A stretch of 64,000 nt of DNA from NCBI RefSeq assembly GCF_964340395.1, contig NC_135549.1:1362501-1426500 (forward strand), in the 5' to 3' direction. Positions 11,501 to 21,444 of the stretch are shown here, in pieces (within the stretch, counting starts at the first letter, position 1; each line of letters opens with the position of its first letter). The position numbers were made by a program, and so were the translations under genes. The stretch is from Glandiceps talaboti (lineage: Eukaryota > Hemichordata > Enteropneusta > Spengelidae). A model generated the notes under the pieces. The model worked only from the letters and a program-made list of their open reading frames with translations, had not been told where the DNA came from and did no database searches.

Positions 11501-14500
11501 CTTGACACTTCAGTCCTCAATGAATTATCACTGATATCACCAACTATTTGTCATGATAGAGTTTCTGCTCCAGTTGAGGCTGTTCTTCGACCCAAAGGGC
11601 TGGGGCTTGGAGCTGACAGGAGGCCAGGGGATGAAAACAGTAAAAAGAAGCGTATCAAGCCAGGTGATAAAAGGCAAGAAGAAGAAGTAAAGGGTTTTGC
11701 CAAAGATGTCACTGTGCTAGTAACCAGTGGACCACATAAAAACTTGTATGGAAAGGTAAAAAATTCAAAAGATTTGATAAGTCCAAAACATGTACCATGT
11801 AGTCTGTTTATAAAGCCTGAAGTGTTTATAAAGGATTTTAAAAAGGGATTTATGTTTCTATTATATCATCCTAGGTTAAGTGTAGTTCTTGTATTTCTTT
11901 AGACACATATTGACTCACACAGAGATCGCTTTATGTTCATCACATTTAGTGTATCAAGTATATGTACATATTCAGAAATCAACTATGAAATATGCTAAGC
12001 TAGAATGGTGAAAAAAAGCTCAGTAAATGTTAGTCAGTGCTGCTACAATGCAATGGCAAAACTGGGATCCTTTTTCCTTTTCCTGGTGTTTTTTCACATG
12101 ATTAATGAATGACATGTATTCTGAATCTGACCTCATAGAGTTGTCAATGTGTGCAATGTTGTGTTGTTTAACAGTGTACATCTTAATGATGTGAGAGAGT
12201 AATGTATTACATTATGTCTTGATCTCATAGATTGAAGGCATTGATGAAGATAATGTGTATGTTAGTGTGATTGTGTATCTATCAATGCTGGAGAGTAATG
12301 AATGAGTTGTTTTTATCTCGCAGATTGAAGAAGTTGATGAAAATAAGGTGTATGTCAGTGTGGTTGTGTATCTATCGATGCTGGAGAGTAAATGAATGAG
12401 TTGTTTTTATGTCACAGATTGAAGGAGTTGATGAAGACAATTCAAGGTTACATATCAGATTAGCAATCAGTAACCAGACAGCAACTATCAGCCAATATGC
12501 AGTCAACATTGTGGATAAAAAAGAGTACAAGAAATATGCCCGTGATCTCAGTAAGTGGTGTGATCAGTTTCTATTTCATTCCATTCAATTTATTGTTAGT
12601 ATTTATCACCAGTGATGAGAAAAAGGCGAATATGAGACTTCGTCACAGGTCAATGTGTACCTGCATATTTCATTTCCTTAACCTGTACATTAGTTTAAGT
12701 CTGAGGTGATTGCCATGACTCTGAAGTTTTACCTATGTCTTGTCATCATCAATGAGAGACAGCATTCATAACTTTTTGTAAACTTCTTGGTCTGCAGGTA
12801 AATTTAGCAAAGCCCATGAAGACAAAAATCAAGAGAGTCGTGACAAACATAGAAGGGATGAAGACAAAAATCAAGATGGTGACAAAGACCGAGACAAAGA
12901 CCGACACAGAGACAGATACAGAGATGAAGACAAACATAGGGATAGATACAGAGATGAAGAGAAGAGGAAAAGAGATAAATATAACACAGAAGAGAGAGAA
13001 TCATATTCAGAAGATAGAAAGACAGATAGACACCACGACAGAAGGAAAGAAGATGTCAGTGATGCAAAGAAAAGGAGAAAATATGAAGATGAAAGGTAAC
13101 AGAAGCACAGATATTTATTACAATCCTACATCATGAACTTTGTAAGATAGTTTTGAGACATTTTTTTGCTGTGAAGTCAGAGAATTTAGTACTCTCTCTG
13201 AACTAAATAAAAGGGTGGTGAGCCCTCTTTATTGCATGCTCTCTAATGTTATCAAAACAGACACTAGTGACCAGACACAAATACACTTTTTCCAGTGTTA
13301 CCAGTCTCTGAGTCATGTTGAGGAACAATTCTAAAAACTGAAATTGACAATATTTATGCAGCATCAACTTCTGGTACATAAGTAGTACTGCTACTCATAC
13401 TTGCTTGGAGATAATGTTTGACTTGGTATTTACATATAACTTATAAGACATTAATTGAGATGAAAATGTTGAAATTGACATGCTGCCAACTGTATCAAAT
13501 GGGAATTCAAACTATTACTCTGTTTTTATATCCTTCAGTATTTACAGAAATAGCCCAACATCATCCAGTAAGCAAGGTTCTGATTTGTATTGGCTTCGGC
13601 CTGAATTGAGAGTACGAATCATTGACCAGACGTACAAAAAAGGCAGATACTACAATACCAAGGTTGTCATCATTGATGTGGTCACAAGGGATATGTGTTC
13701 TTGTAAAACAGACGATGGTAAACTTCTTGAAGGTATGTGAACAGTATTTAAAGTGGTGGTTATTTTCTGAGGATTGCTTTCCAGTTAAGGTCAGCATGCA
13801 AATTGTAAATATATACAATACATACTGAAACTCAGGTGTTGAAATATTTAATGAATATCAATTTTTAGCATTCATTCATTCATTCATTCATTCGAACTGA
13901 ATTTACTGAGAATAGGTGATCATTTAAGAACTCCATTTACACAAAATTTAAATAAGGAAAACATTAGTATTGTTACTGTCGGGTCTTTCAAATACTACAA
14001 TACCAAGGTTGTCATCGTTGATGTGGTCACAATTATTATTATATTATTATTTGTAAAGAAAGGTCAAAATAAGAATACTCACAGTTTGAGTCTGTAGTCA
14101 GTAAACTGCAAATTATTCTCAACTGGAATTTGCAGAGAGGGTACGGTAATTAGAAGAGTTATTTTTGACTTACTACAAAGAGTAACTTGTGCACAAGATA
14201 CTAAGTGGCTAAAGTCCTTGGGCAAGATTTGAACCATGATTGTGCCAATCCAGCTGTATAATTTGGGACCTGGTAGGATAGAGGTTGCAATGTGAATGCT
14301 TTAATCCTGTGTGCTTATAAAAAGGCCGCAATGGATTGTATGCTCCCCAGGGAGTTGAAGAAGTATAAATAAAGGGCTGTTGTGCTGCTATAGATCCAAA
14401 CCAGGGGTAATAATTGTAAAGCGCTTTGAGCAGAGTGCGAAAGCGCTATATAAGAACCCAACATTATTATTATTATTATTGTTACTAACAGGTGTACATT

Positions 14501-15104
14501 ATGCCAAATCTAATATTGTTTACTATATATTTCAGACTTAAAACAAAGTATGTTGGAAACGTTGATTCCAAAGACAGCTCCACTTCAGGTAATGATAGTG
14601 AATGGAAAATATAAAGGACAAGTAAGTTCAATCAACTCATAAAGTTTCAAAAGATTATAAATGTCAAACAGATGTTAGGCATTGAAAGATAGGAGATGTT
14701 ACTTCTTACTTTTTGCCAGCATATTTACTGCAAAACATTTTCCAATAATGTGTAACTGTTATCAGTGATTTCATCAAATTTATTGTCTACGTATGTCGAC
14801 ACATTTATAAGTGGCTGTCATGTCGTATGCAGTTATTTACCTTTGTCTAGTTACACAACATTCAATCAAAACATTTGTGATTTCTGAATGTTTATCTATA
14901 ACTTTTGCAGTGTCAGTAGTATTTCAAGTCAATTTAATTATTTTCATAAATTTTTTCTTCCAGTTGGGCACCATCCTGAAGAAAGACAAAGCTAACTGTG
15001 TTGCGCATGTTGAACTCCTGAGTGATAGAAATAAAATTAAAAAACTAGAATATGATTCAATATGTGAATATGTTGGTAATATTCAAGACGAGCTGGACTA
15101 TTAA
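8508..15104 (+). CDS. GPKOW: G-patch domain and KOW motifs-containing protein, ten exons, complete
   Basis: GPKOW is a nuclear RNA-binding spliceosome component (Spp2-like) that contacts the helicase DHX16 through its G-patch. Exons: 8508-8677, 9359-9516, 9740-9879, 11123-11229, 11560-11755, 12418-12550, 12798-13095, 13548-13732, 14536-14621, 14964-15104. They join in phase to 1614 nt (537 aa); human is about 476 aa. Visible parts: N-terminal ISFGF block; KDLVIPLI; G-patch from about residue 157 (ANYDEVPIEHYGMAMLRGMG, then GWQPGEAIG); LRPKGLGLGA; first KOW near 245-285 (VTSGPHKNLYGK, then IEGVDEDN); an acidic/basic DRD/RDE-rich linker in exon 7 (about 302-400), longer than in human; second KOW near 410-440 (YWLRPELRVRIID, YYNTK); C-terminal DSICEYVG. 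The ATG at 8508 matches the family MAD start. A LINE sits in intron 3, and the exon 6 acceptor is tandemly triplicated. Confidence 0.95.
10030..10769 (+). mobile_element. 5'-truncated LINE with 15-bp target-site duplication, in GPKOW intron 3
   Basis: ATACTACTTTTACCA occurs at 10030-10044 and again at 10755-10769, flanking the insert. Between them an open frame from about 10045 to 10524 reads as a LINE ORF2 C-terminus: NCKLRTYKLIKLDFKLEPYL, then CKFRLSDHKLEIEKGRHHKIP, then LCKICN..DEKHFILQCPLY (CxxC..HxxxxC motif). A 3' UTR with ACCTTTAACAAATCCCCAGG follows and ends in the AATAAATACAAATACAAATAC tail. All hallmarks of target-primed reverse transcription are present. It is inserted sense to GPKOW. 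Related 3' ends occur at 45.4 kb (plus) and 4.3 kb (minus). Confidence 0.9.
12231..12417 (+). repeat. GPKOW: Two extra copies of the GPKOW exon 6 acceptor and exon start
   Basis: The last part of intron 5, including CAG/TAG and the first bases of exon 6 (ATTGAAG..GTTGATGA..), occurs three times. Exon-like starts fall at 12231, 12324 and at the real exon, 12418 (93- and 94-bp spacing). The first two translate as IEGIDEDN and IEEVDENK, each followed by GTGTATG, a possible 5' splice site. Either could be read as a 24-nt phase-0 micro-exon. If read through, both reach a stop within about 20 codons. The third copy continues into the conserved KOW sequence and is therefore the functional exon. Confidence 0.8.
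13868..13892. repeat. Short (ATTC)n microsatellite
   Basis: About six ATTC units in GPKOW intron 8. At 13994-14031 there is a diverged copy of part of exon 8 (TACTACAATACCAAGGTTGT, then CATCGTTGATGTGGTCACAA), so this intron also holds an exon fragment duplication. Confidence 0.8.
14100..14482 (+). mobile_element. SINE/LINE-3'-end-type repeat with GCGCTTTGAG..GCGCTATATAAGAA tail
   Basis: The 3' end reads GTAAAGCGCTTTGAGCAGAG, then GCGAAAGCGCTATATAAGAA, then (ATT)n. This module ends several retroposon families across invertebrates. Upstream blocks GGGCAAGATTTGAACCATGA and GCTCCCCAGGGAGTTGA also read as typical of that element class. The 5' boundary is estimated. It lies in GPKOW intron 8; a related tail occurs at 48.2 kb. 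Confidence 0.65.
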
Positions 15105-16755
15105 CAATAGCGTGATGATAAATCAGACCATCAGGCAATACAAAAAGTCATGATGTATAATTGTCACAATGTGCCATGTGGATGATAACAAGTAGGAGCA
15201 GGGTACCAGGGAGATACAGGGATAGACCTGTTTGAATAGTGGAATTCTGTGTCATGCAATGTAATTCCAGACACAAACAATTGGATTTCACATGAGAATA
15301 TCAATAGTATGGTCAAGAAGAGACAATAGATAAGAACAATGGACAATTATTTATCAATGTAGTAAAATTGTACTATCAGATGTGTTGAATTGAAAGGAAA
15401 GCCACCATCAACAAGAATTATCTATTCCATATTGAACCTGTTGAATGTAAATGGACACAGTATGCAAACACTTTTAATGACAATATTGTAAGGTGCAAAC
15501 TCTTTGTGTACAACATACTAAGAATGTAATGTTTAAAAATAACACCATGAAAATTGATAGTGAGATTTATCAATGCATTGTTGTATCTCCAAACAAATAT
15601 GTTTATTGACCTTGTTATGTACAGACTGCCACTTTCCCCCATTCAGACTATTGGAAAAACAGCTTATGTAGTAGATATCACTTATACTATGTGATCTTGT
15701 CTGTCAGGAACAACTCCTTAGTTCAGATTTAAATCTTTTCACATTTATCAACCATAACAACCCTCTTTGTTGTGATGATAATATTTGTTCAGATTAATAC
15801 TAAAATTTAGGTGTAAAAAATAGTTGTCTATCACAGCTATAGAAAAACTTGGTCCAGAGCAAAGGGATGATTCTGTATAATCATTATGGTTCCACTGATA
15901 AGATAACACTAATATGAGAACCTGAGATGGAATCCCTAACCCAGTTACAAACACCAACAATCTCCTGAGGTACTAGGTTTGTAATGTAGTTGTTGATGGA
16001 CTTCACATACAGTACTACATAACATAGAAGCAGTCATACAAACAATGGTCGATGTAATTCAGTATACATGGTGACTAGATTGCCACAGTCATGCATGTTC
16101 TTCCAGGTTTTCATCTTCCAATCTACCTTTTTACACTTTACTGTGTTTTGTAAAAGAAAAGTCTATGTAATGTATTTATTTATTATTTTTATACTACAAA
16201 TAAAATGTACATTTACATATTAAAAACTGCAAGATTTGTGAACCTTTTTACACAGCAAAAACTCAGTAGTTTAGGCCTTTCTAAATGATTGTTATTGGAA
16301 CGAGGGAAAGATTAAACAGAAGAGTGGTTTGCTAAAGTTACTTTCTTTTGAATTGTCATTAGCTGTCCGCTCAGGATAAAGTTCAAAAACATACTTTTGT
16401 TCATGTGGGATTATTTAATTTATCCCCACTGAACCCACACACCTGTGGAATGACCAAAAGCCATGCGTTTAATAAACAGAGATAAATTTTTTGCCCTTTG
16501 TCAATTCGAGATAGTTATATATCTTCAGAACTTGACAAAATGATAATCTAGGGCCTAATATGGTGGTTAATAAATCATTATGAAGAACTCTTCATGTCAA
16601 GTCATGCGAATTCAGGTGTACAATCTAGACATGCTATAAATTATTATGTAAAGAGGGGGTCAATGGGGCATGCAACTAAGCCGACATTTGATTTGAGTTT
16701 GAACAAGTAGCAAAGCTATAATCAGATTTTAAACCTTACCTGATGACAGACATAC
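15105..16755. other. GPKOW 3' flank, no further gene seen
   Basis: AT-rich sequence with several AATAAA-like hexamers (for example near 16197), any of which could serve GPKOW polyadenylation. Apart from the dispersed repeat at 15786-15945, nothing is supported. Confidence 0.6.
15786..15945. repeat. Dispersed repeat, copy A (copy B at 62240-62395)
   Basis: Aligned by eye, this stretch and 62240-62395 share ordered blocks: AATTTAGG.., CTATAGAAAAA.TTGGT.CAGA, AAGGGA.TGAT.CT, CACTGATAAGATA and GA.AACCTG.GAT.GAATC. They are diverged copies in the same orientation. There is no coding potential. It sits about 0.7 kb past the GPKOW stop. Confidence 0.75.
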
Positions 16756-16865
16756 ATGTATGTATGTATGTATGTATGTATGTATGTATGCATGCATGTA
16801 TGTATGTATGCATGCATGCATGTATGTATGTATGTATGTATGTATGCATGTATGTATGTATGTAC
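16756..16865. repeat. (TATG/CATG)n microsatellite
   Basis: About 27 tetranucleotide units of TATG interspersed with CATG. The MYVCMYVC frame over it is a repeat artefact. Confidence 0.95.
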
Positions 16866-17439
16866 AAATGTTGTATGTGTATATGTATAGTTGGACTTTA
16901 GTTGGACTTTACTTCCATGTTATTACATGTGTACAGTATTCCAAACGCAGCATACAATGTAACACTTACCAATGCGTCTAGATCTGGAGGCCTCCTAAGT
17001 TTTACCAGTAACACCAAACTCTGGTACATGTCTAGCTAGATCTCAGAGTCTTTCAAATGTACATAAAACATAAGTATGGCAACATATTACGTACGTAAAC
17101 TTAATTTTTACTGACACCTTTACTGACGCCGTGTAAATTATTGGCAAAACGTATCAACCAACGAACATACAGTGGCTGAACTTGGGGCTATCAATGTCTC
17201 GGTGACAACTCTATTTCACGTATATTCCCCAAATAAAAATTGTAAAAGCAGAGACATCCCAATTTCGATCAAAAGCTTGTGGAGCGGAATCTTCCCCTGT
17301 CGTCCAAACAGTATTATTTCAGGTTTGATTGAGTCCGTCGGGTGTCTTCGGATCGGACGCTAGCTAACGCTATCTGACACTCAATATGACGCTCAATATG
17401 ATGCTAGCTGAATCTGAATCTGACGCGCCAACTTTATAC

Positions 17440-17565
17440 TCGTATACCTTTAGCTCAAATGGATAATGGAGATGTTTGTTCGTTCACCCTTAGCTCAAAT
17501 TGATAATAGGGTTGTTTGTTCGTTATGTCGTTAGCTCAAACGGATAATGAGGATGTTTGTTCATT
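17440..17565. repeat. About 45-bp tandem repeat, three diverged copies
   Basis: Three units share TTAGCTCAAA.GGATAATG and GATGTTTGTTCGTT. They lie just downstream of aldo-keto reductase exon C on the minus strand. Just before them, short GACGCT/CAATATGA duplications occur (17355-17430). Confidence 0.75.
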
Positions 17566-17908
17566 CTGAAAAGAAATGGAAAAAAGTCAAATTATTCCTA
17601 AATTGATAAATCAGTCACTTTAAAAATAATTTTTAAAGTTAGAATTAATTTATAGTTCATGAATATCAGTTCAAAACTTACTAATTTATTCATTACTAGA
17701 AAAACAATCTTTCAATCAACCAAGATTGTTTAATTTACTTAATTATCACATTATTCCACATTCGGATAAAGTTTATAAGTAGATACTTACAAATCAAAAC
17801 GTATCAATCTGAAATTCTTATTCAGAGTATCCAACTTAGCAATCTCATCAGCAGATAACTTAAAATCAAACACCTGTTAAAAACAATTAACGAAAATCAG
17901 TCAAATGA

Positions 17909-18062
17909 TAGTCTCGGTCAGTGGTCTCGGTTACTGACCCAGACTCTTGTCATTGGGGGCTACACTCGCCTGCTGGGGAGTCTGGGTAACCAAGATTATG
18001 CAAATATTAACTATTAATCTTGGTTACCCACACTTTCCATTACGAGACCACCTAGACCGTGG
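17909..18062. mobile_element. Inverted-repeat (MITE-like) element with nested hairpins
   Basis: TGGGTAACCAAGATT (17983-17997) is perfectly inverted at 18016-18030. An outer pair, CGGTCAGTGGTCTCG against CGAGACCACCTAGACCG, flanks it. It sits next to aldo-keto reductase exon C. Confidence 0.55.
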
Positions 18063-18371
18063 CAGACAGGTGGATGCATCCACCAGGATGAGAATATGAA
18101 CAGCCCTCTTGTTATAATTTTATATTTCATCATACACACCATGTATTTACGGAGATGTCATTCTGCGATGCGTCCATTCCATAAAACTCAGACAGTCTAC
18201 TCTGTTGACATATCATTGTTTTGTGTTCTGTTTAGAGTAAATTGTTGCAGCATAAAATGTTCAAATGTTAAAGCACTTTTGTCCGGAAGTTTGTGAGTCT
18301 AAAATGGTAAGCTGTTATGACATGGAGTGAACCAATGCGTGACATTATCATTCAAACTGATTCTATTAATA

Positions 18372-18465
18372 TATATGTGAGGCTACATGTACTGGGAAAG
18401 AACGACTTCAATATTAATGTAATAATTGTGTGATGCTGCATGTACTGGGAAAGAATGACTTCATA
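18372..18465. repeat. Direct duplication, about 60 bp
   Basis: GTGAGGCTACATGTACTGGG, then AAAGAACGACTTCA, recurs as GTGATGCTGCATGTACTGGG, then AAAGAATGACTTCA. The rest of 18480-19268 shows nothing I can support; in the minus-gene sense it is intron between exons B and C of the reductase. Confidence 0.7.
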
Positions 18466-19590
18466 GTCATGCACGTAATAATTATAATTGTCTGTCACAT
18501 CATCGCACAGGAATCCTATACACGGAATACATGTATGACGGGTTCATTCTGAAACATTAACCCTACCCATAATAAGTCTTATTGTTTCAACCCATTAATA
18601 TTTGTTTTAACCACAGTTACTAGAAAATATGATGTCACGTATAAAATCGTTGTGAGAGGTATATGAAATTTACCTCACACATAAAAATGTACTTAGCGTA
18701 TCATATAAAAGTTGCATGATAATGGCACAAATGGTGACTTTCCAACATAAGTTTCTGCGAATAATTGTAATACAATGACCAGCTTAGAGATTTCCAAGTT
18801 TCGGTACAATCCTCTCAAGTTTGGATAAGAAGAGTGGAAGTTGACATATAAACTACTAGTAAGTGTAGGTTGTTTACAAGTCCTGTAATTTCTGATACAA
18901 CAGGACCTACAAGTTGTACAAGATACAAAGGTTACAATATTTTGTTAAACGATTAAACCGGACATATCAAACAACAACACTTTCTGATCTATTTTGCGGG
19001 GTTTTCATAGCAAATGGGATCAATTTTACATCATAATCTTCAATTAAGTTTCAAAACTTACAGACTGAGTTTCAAAGTGAAAACACTGCAAAACAATAAT
19101 TCTTATCGGAGGTTTTTGAAATGTTTCATTTTTATCAACAAAATATCAAAAAAGTGTAAGAAAATAAAACCACAGCTTCATTCTCTTTTTACAATACATT
19201 ATAATTGATTGATTAGTATTGAGATAAGAGATGTTGTTATATTTGGGAAATATCAAATAAAAGCTCACCTCAATATTTTCCTTTATTCTGCACGGAGTTA
19301 CACTTTTTGGTATGACTACAACACCCCCTAGAGAGAGAGAGAGAGATCTGATAGTGGTACTGGTGGGGATAGACAGGTAGTCTAACGACAGGTAATCTAC
19401 CAGTGGTATAAAGTAAAATTGTTACAGTGATTACCTTGGCCTATCAGGGCAACCCAAAGATCTGTAAGCAGTCACAACTATATTTTGTGATTTGCAGAAT
19501 TTCAGCATGTCATTCTGTGCGAAGGCAGGATGACATTCAACCTACGAAAAGAAATACAAACAGGACCTTTTATAGTATTCAAGTTACAAA

Positions 19591-19956
19591 TTATTTTTTT
19601 TCAAAGTAAAACACAACATTCCATTTTGACCATTCATCACTAGATGTCATAGGTACTAAAGGTACTAACTGTGTTGCAGTCTTAGCATGAACTAATGTTC
19701 TTTTTACCACTTGTAAGGGGAGATATGTTTGACTGTCTGCACCTGTACTACTGGTTGCAGAGATTCCAACGTCGTCTACGCTCAAGTCTGGTAAACTACA
19801 CGCAGATCACAATGTCTTTCCTATCATTTCTAGTTGTCGAATCTGCTCTCCATAGTCAACACTTGTTGGGATTTTCTTCGCTTTTGACGACGTCCTCGAC
19901 TCGTTACCCTTCATTGAAGTCCCTGTGTTCAACGCAGCCGACGAACTTGTCGCCAT
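19591..19956 (-). CDS. Small unrecognised ORF with an in-frame TGA
   Basis: Minus strand from an ATG in CAAAATGGCGACAAG (YY1-like, strong initiation context). It reads 49 residues (MATSSSAALNTG..; basic; GEQIRQLEMIGKTL) to a TGA at 19809-19807, and continues in the same frame for 71 codons (SACSLPDLSVDDVG.., ending VVFYFEKK) to TAA at 19593. Options: a nonsense mutation, a sequence error, or a 120-bp intron removing the TGA (donor AAGG|GTAACG near 19907, acceptor TTTACCAG before ACTTGAGCG; the phase works). Selenocysteine is not supported because no SECIS or known family was seen. I do not recognise the product. It lies immediately upstream of the reductase exons, and an NRF1-like site lies 0.2 kb upstream. 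Confidence 0.4.
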
Positions 19957-20159
19957 TTTGTGATTGACCTCGGGTCACCAATTGACAACAACCATGGGGA
20001 AAAAACTTCAGAAAAGTCATATAATAGGCACGATCACGGCACACAAACTGAGGTGTTGAACAAGCGTACCAAGTCCCTCGATGCTGCCACGATAAGTACA
20101 CTTACACAAAACTTTCCTTGTTATTTACAAACTACAACGTCCTAAAGTTAGAACCACGA

Positions 20160-20171
20160 CGGCGCATGCGT
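20160..20171. promoter_or_regulatory. NRF1-like site
   Basis: GGCGCATGCGT fits the NRF1 palindromic core GCGCATGCG. The surrounding 19900-20230 is locally richer in GC and CpG than the window. It is a plausible promoter for the minus-strand ORF starting at 19956. Confidence 0.45.
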
Positions 20172-20865
20172 ACATTTTGTGAAAAACGTTCACATCCTCT
20201 CTCTTTTCTATCGTAACGGGGCGCTATATACATTACGCCCGTCATATTTCGATAGTAAACAGTATTAATAATGTTTGCAAATAAAGGTATTCTCTTTATG
20301 TTTTGTTCTTAATGCACAATGTGTTCAGTAACATTGCCCGTTCATGTGGTCTAGTTATGGCGAACACTTACAATGTGAAACGTTTTTATAACGATTGGTC
20401 CATATTCAAATTAGCAAATGTGAAACCGTATTGAAAGTTTTCAAAATCTAACTCTCTATCACTTTTGCTTACATTTATTACTGATATTAAAATATATTAT
20501 AAGCTTTTTCAAATGTGATCACAAGATACAGGTGGAGTAGTGGTTAAAGTTGACGACTTCTAAGTCTAACATTGTATCGTGTGCTCAAGATCGATTCCCA
20601 CAACGGATCAATTTTTTTACTGAGATCTCTTTATTTCAAAGAGATATAAGGTTAATATAACATAGGTAATCACAAGGTCAGTATAATAGAGTAGTGGTTA
20701 AAGTTCTATACATCAAAGAGTAAGGTTTCTGGTTCTATTCCTAGAAGAGGTAGTTTCATTTGTAGCATACTTTGAGTTAGCATAATATGCATGATGTGTC
20801 TTCTGTATGTTATATTCTAATGCATCTTGTTGAAATTGAATAATACCTAATGAGACGGTACAACA
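20172..20865. other. Intergenic, nothing recognised
   Basis: I searched the minus strand here for the missing aldo-keto reductase N-terminal motifs (DTA.Y, LGTW) and saw none. Two similar blocks, GAGTAGTGGTTAAAGTT.. at 20533 and TAGAGTAGTGGTTAAAGTTC at 20689, are a small direct repeat. Confidence 0.5.
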
Positions 20866-21315
20866 AGAGTAGAGTAGAGTAGAGTAGAGTAGAGTAGAGT
20901 AGAGTAGAGTAGAGTAGAGTAGAGTAGAGTAGAGTAGAGTAGAGTAGAGTAGAGTAGAGTAGAGTAGAGTAGAGTAGAGTAGAGTAGAGTAGAGTAGAGT
21001 AGAGTAGAGTAGAGTAGAGTAGAGTAGAGTAGAGTAGAGTAGAGTAGAGTAGAGTAGAGTAGAGTAGAGTAGAGTAGAGTAGAGTAGAGTAGAGTAGAGT
21101 AGAGTAGAGTAGAGTAGAGTAGAGTAGAGTAGAGTAGAGTAGAGTAGAGTAGAGTAGAGTAGAGTAGAGTAGAGTAGAGTAGAGTAGAGTAGAGTAGAGT
21201 AGAGTAGAGTAGAGTAGAGTAGAGTAGAGTAGAGTAGAGTAGAGTAGAGTAGAGTAGAGTAGAGTAGAGTAGAGTAGAGTAGAGTAGAGTAGAGTAGAGT
21301 AGAGTAGAGTAGAGT
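20866..21315. repeat. (AGAGT)n pentanucleotide array, 90 copies
   Basis: 450 bp of pure AGAGT with no interruption visible. It gives a 170-codon TLLYS frame on the minus strand, which is not a gene. It sits 130 bp upstream of the DCC-family start codon. Confidence 0.98.
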
Positions 21316-21444
21316 TTATCAAAATGGCTGTCGGTGGATAATTTGCTGCATTGACTTAATTTTCACTGTTTTAGTTGATCAATCACAAAAGCAATATTCT
21401 CATTACAGGAGATTCAATATTTTCTTATTTACTGCAATATTACC

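Larger units (their letters stand above)
17791..19541 (-). pseudogene. Aldo-keto reductase fragment (three exons, AKR superfamily), incomplete
   Basis: AKRs are NADPH-dependent carbonyl reductases. Three minus-strand exons show family motifs. A, 19541-19435: VECHPAFAQNDMLKFCKSQ, then NIVVTAYRSLGCPDRP, covering the substrate-loop CHP and VTAYSPLG-type region. B, 19327-19269: GVVVIPKSVTPCRIKENIE, the NADP-binding IPKS loop. C, 17873-17791: VFDFKLSADEIAKLDTLN, then KNFRLIRFDL. All have GT-AG sites; B to C join in phase 0, as in the family. A ends in phase 2 whereas B needs a phase-1 donor, and only 107 bp lie between them, so the usual exon with the RW.(I/L)QR segment is absent. The N-terminal half (catalytic Asp/Tyr/Lys) is not found upstream, nor is the last C-terminal exon. 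It is a partial copy or pseudogene, although each exon is open. Confidence 0.8.

Noticed and set aside
19807-19809. TGA as a selenocysteine codon
   Set aside because: No Cys-homologue family recognised and no SECIS-like element identified; a nonsense change, an intron or an error is simpler.
19695-19967. 90-codon plus-strand frame
   Set aside because: Antisense shadow of the minus-strand ORF that has the better start context.
20810-21322. 170-codon TLLYS repeat frame
   Set aside because: Pure translation of the (AGAGT)n array on the minus strand; no gene structure.
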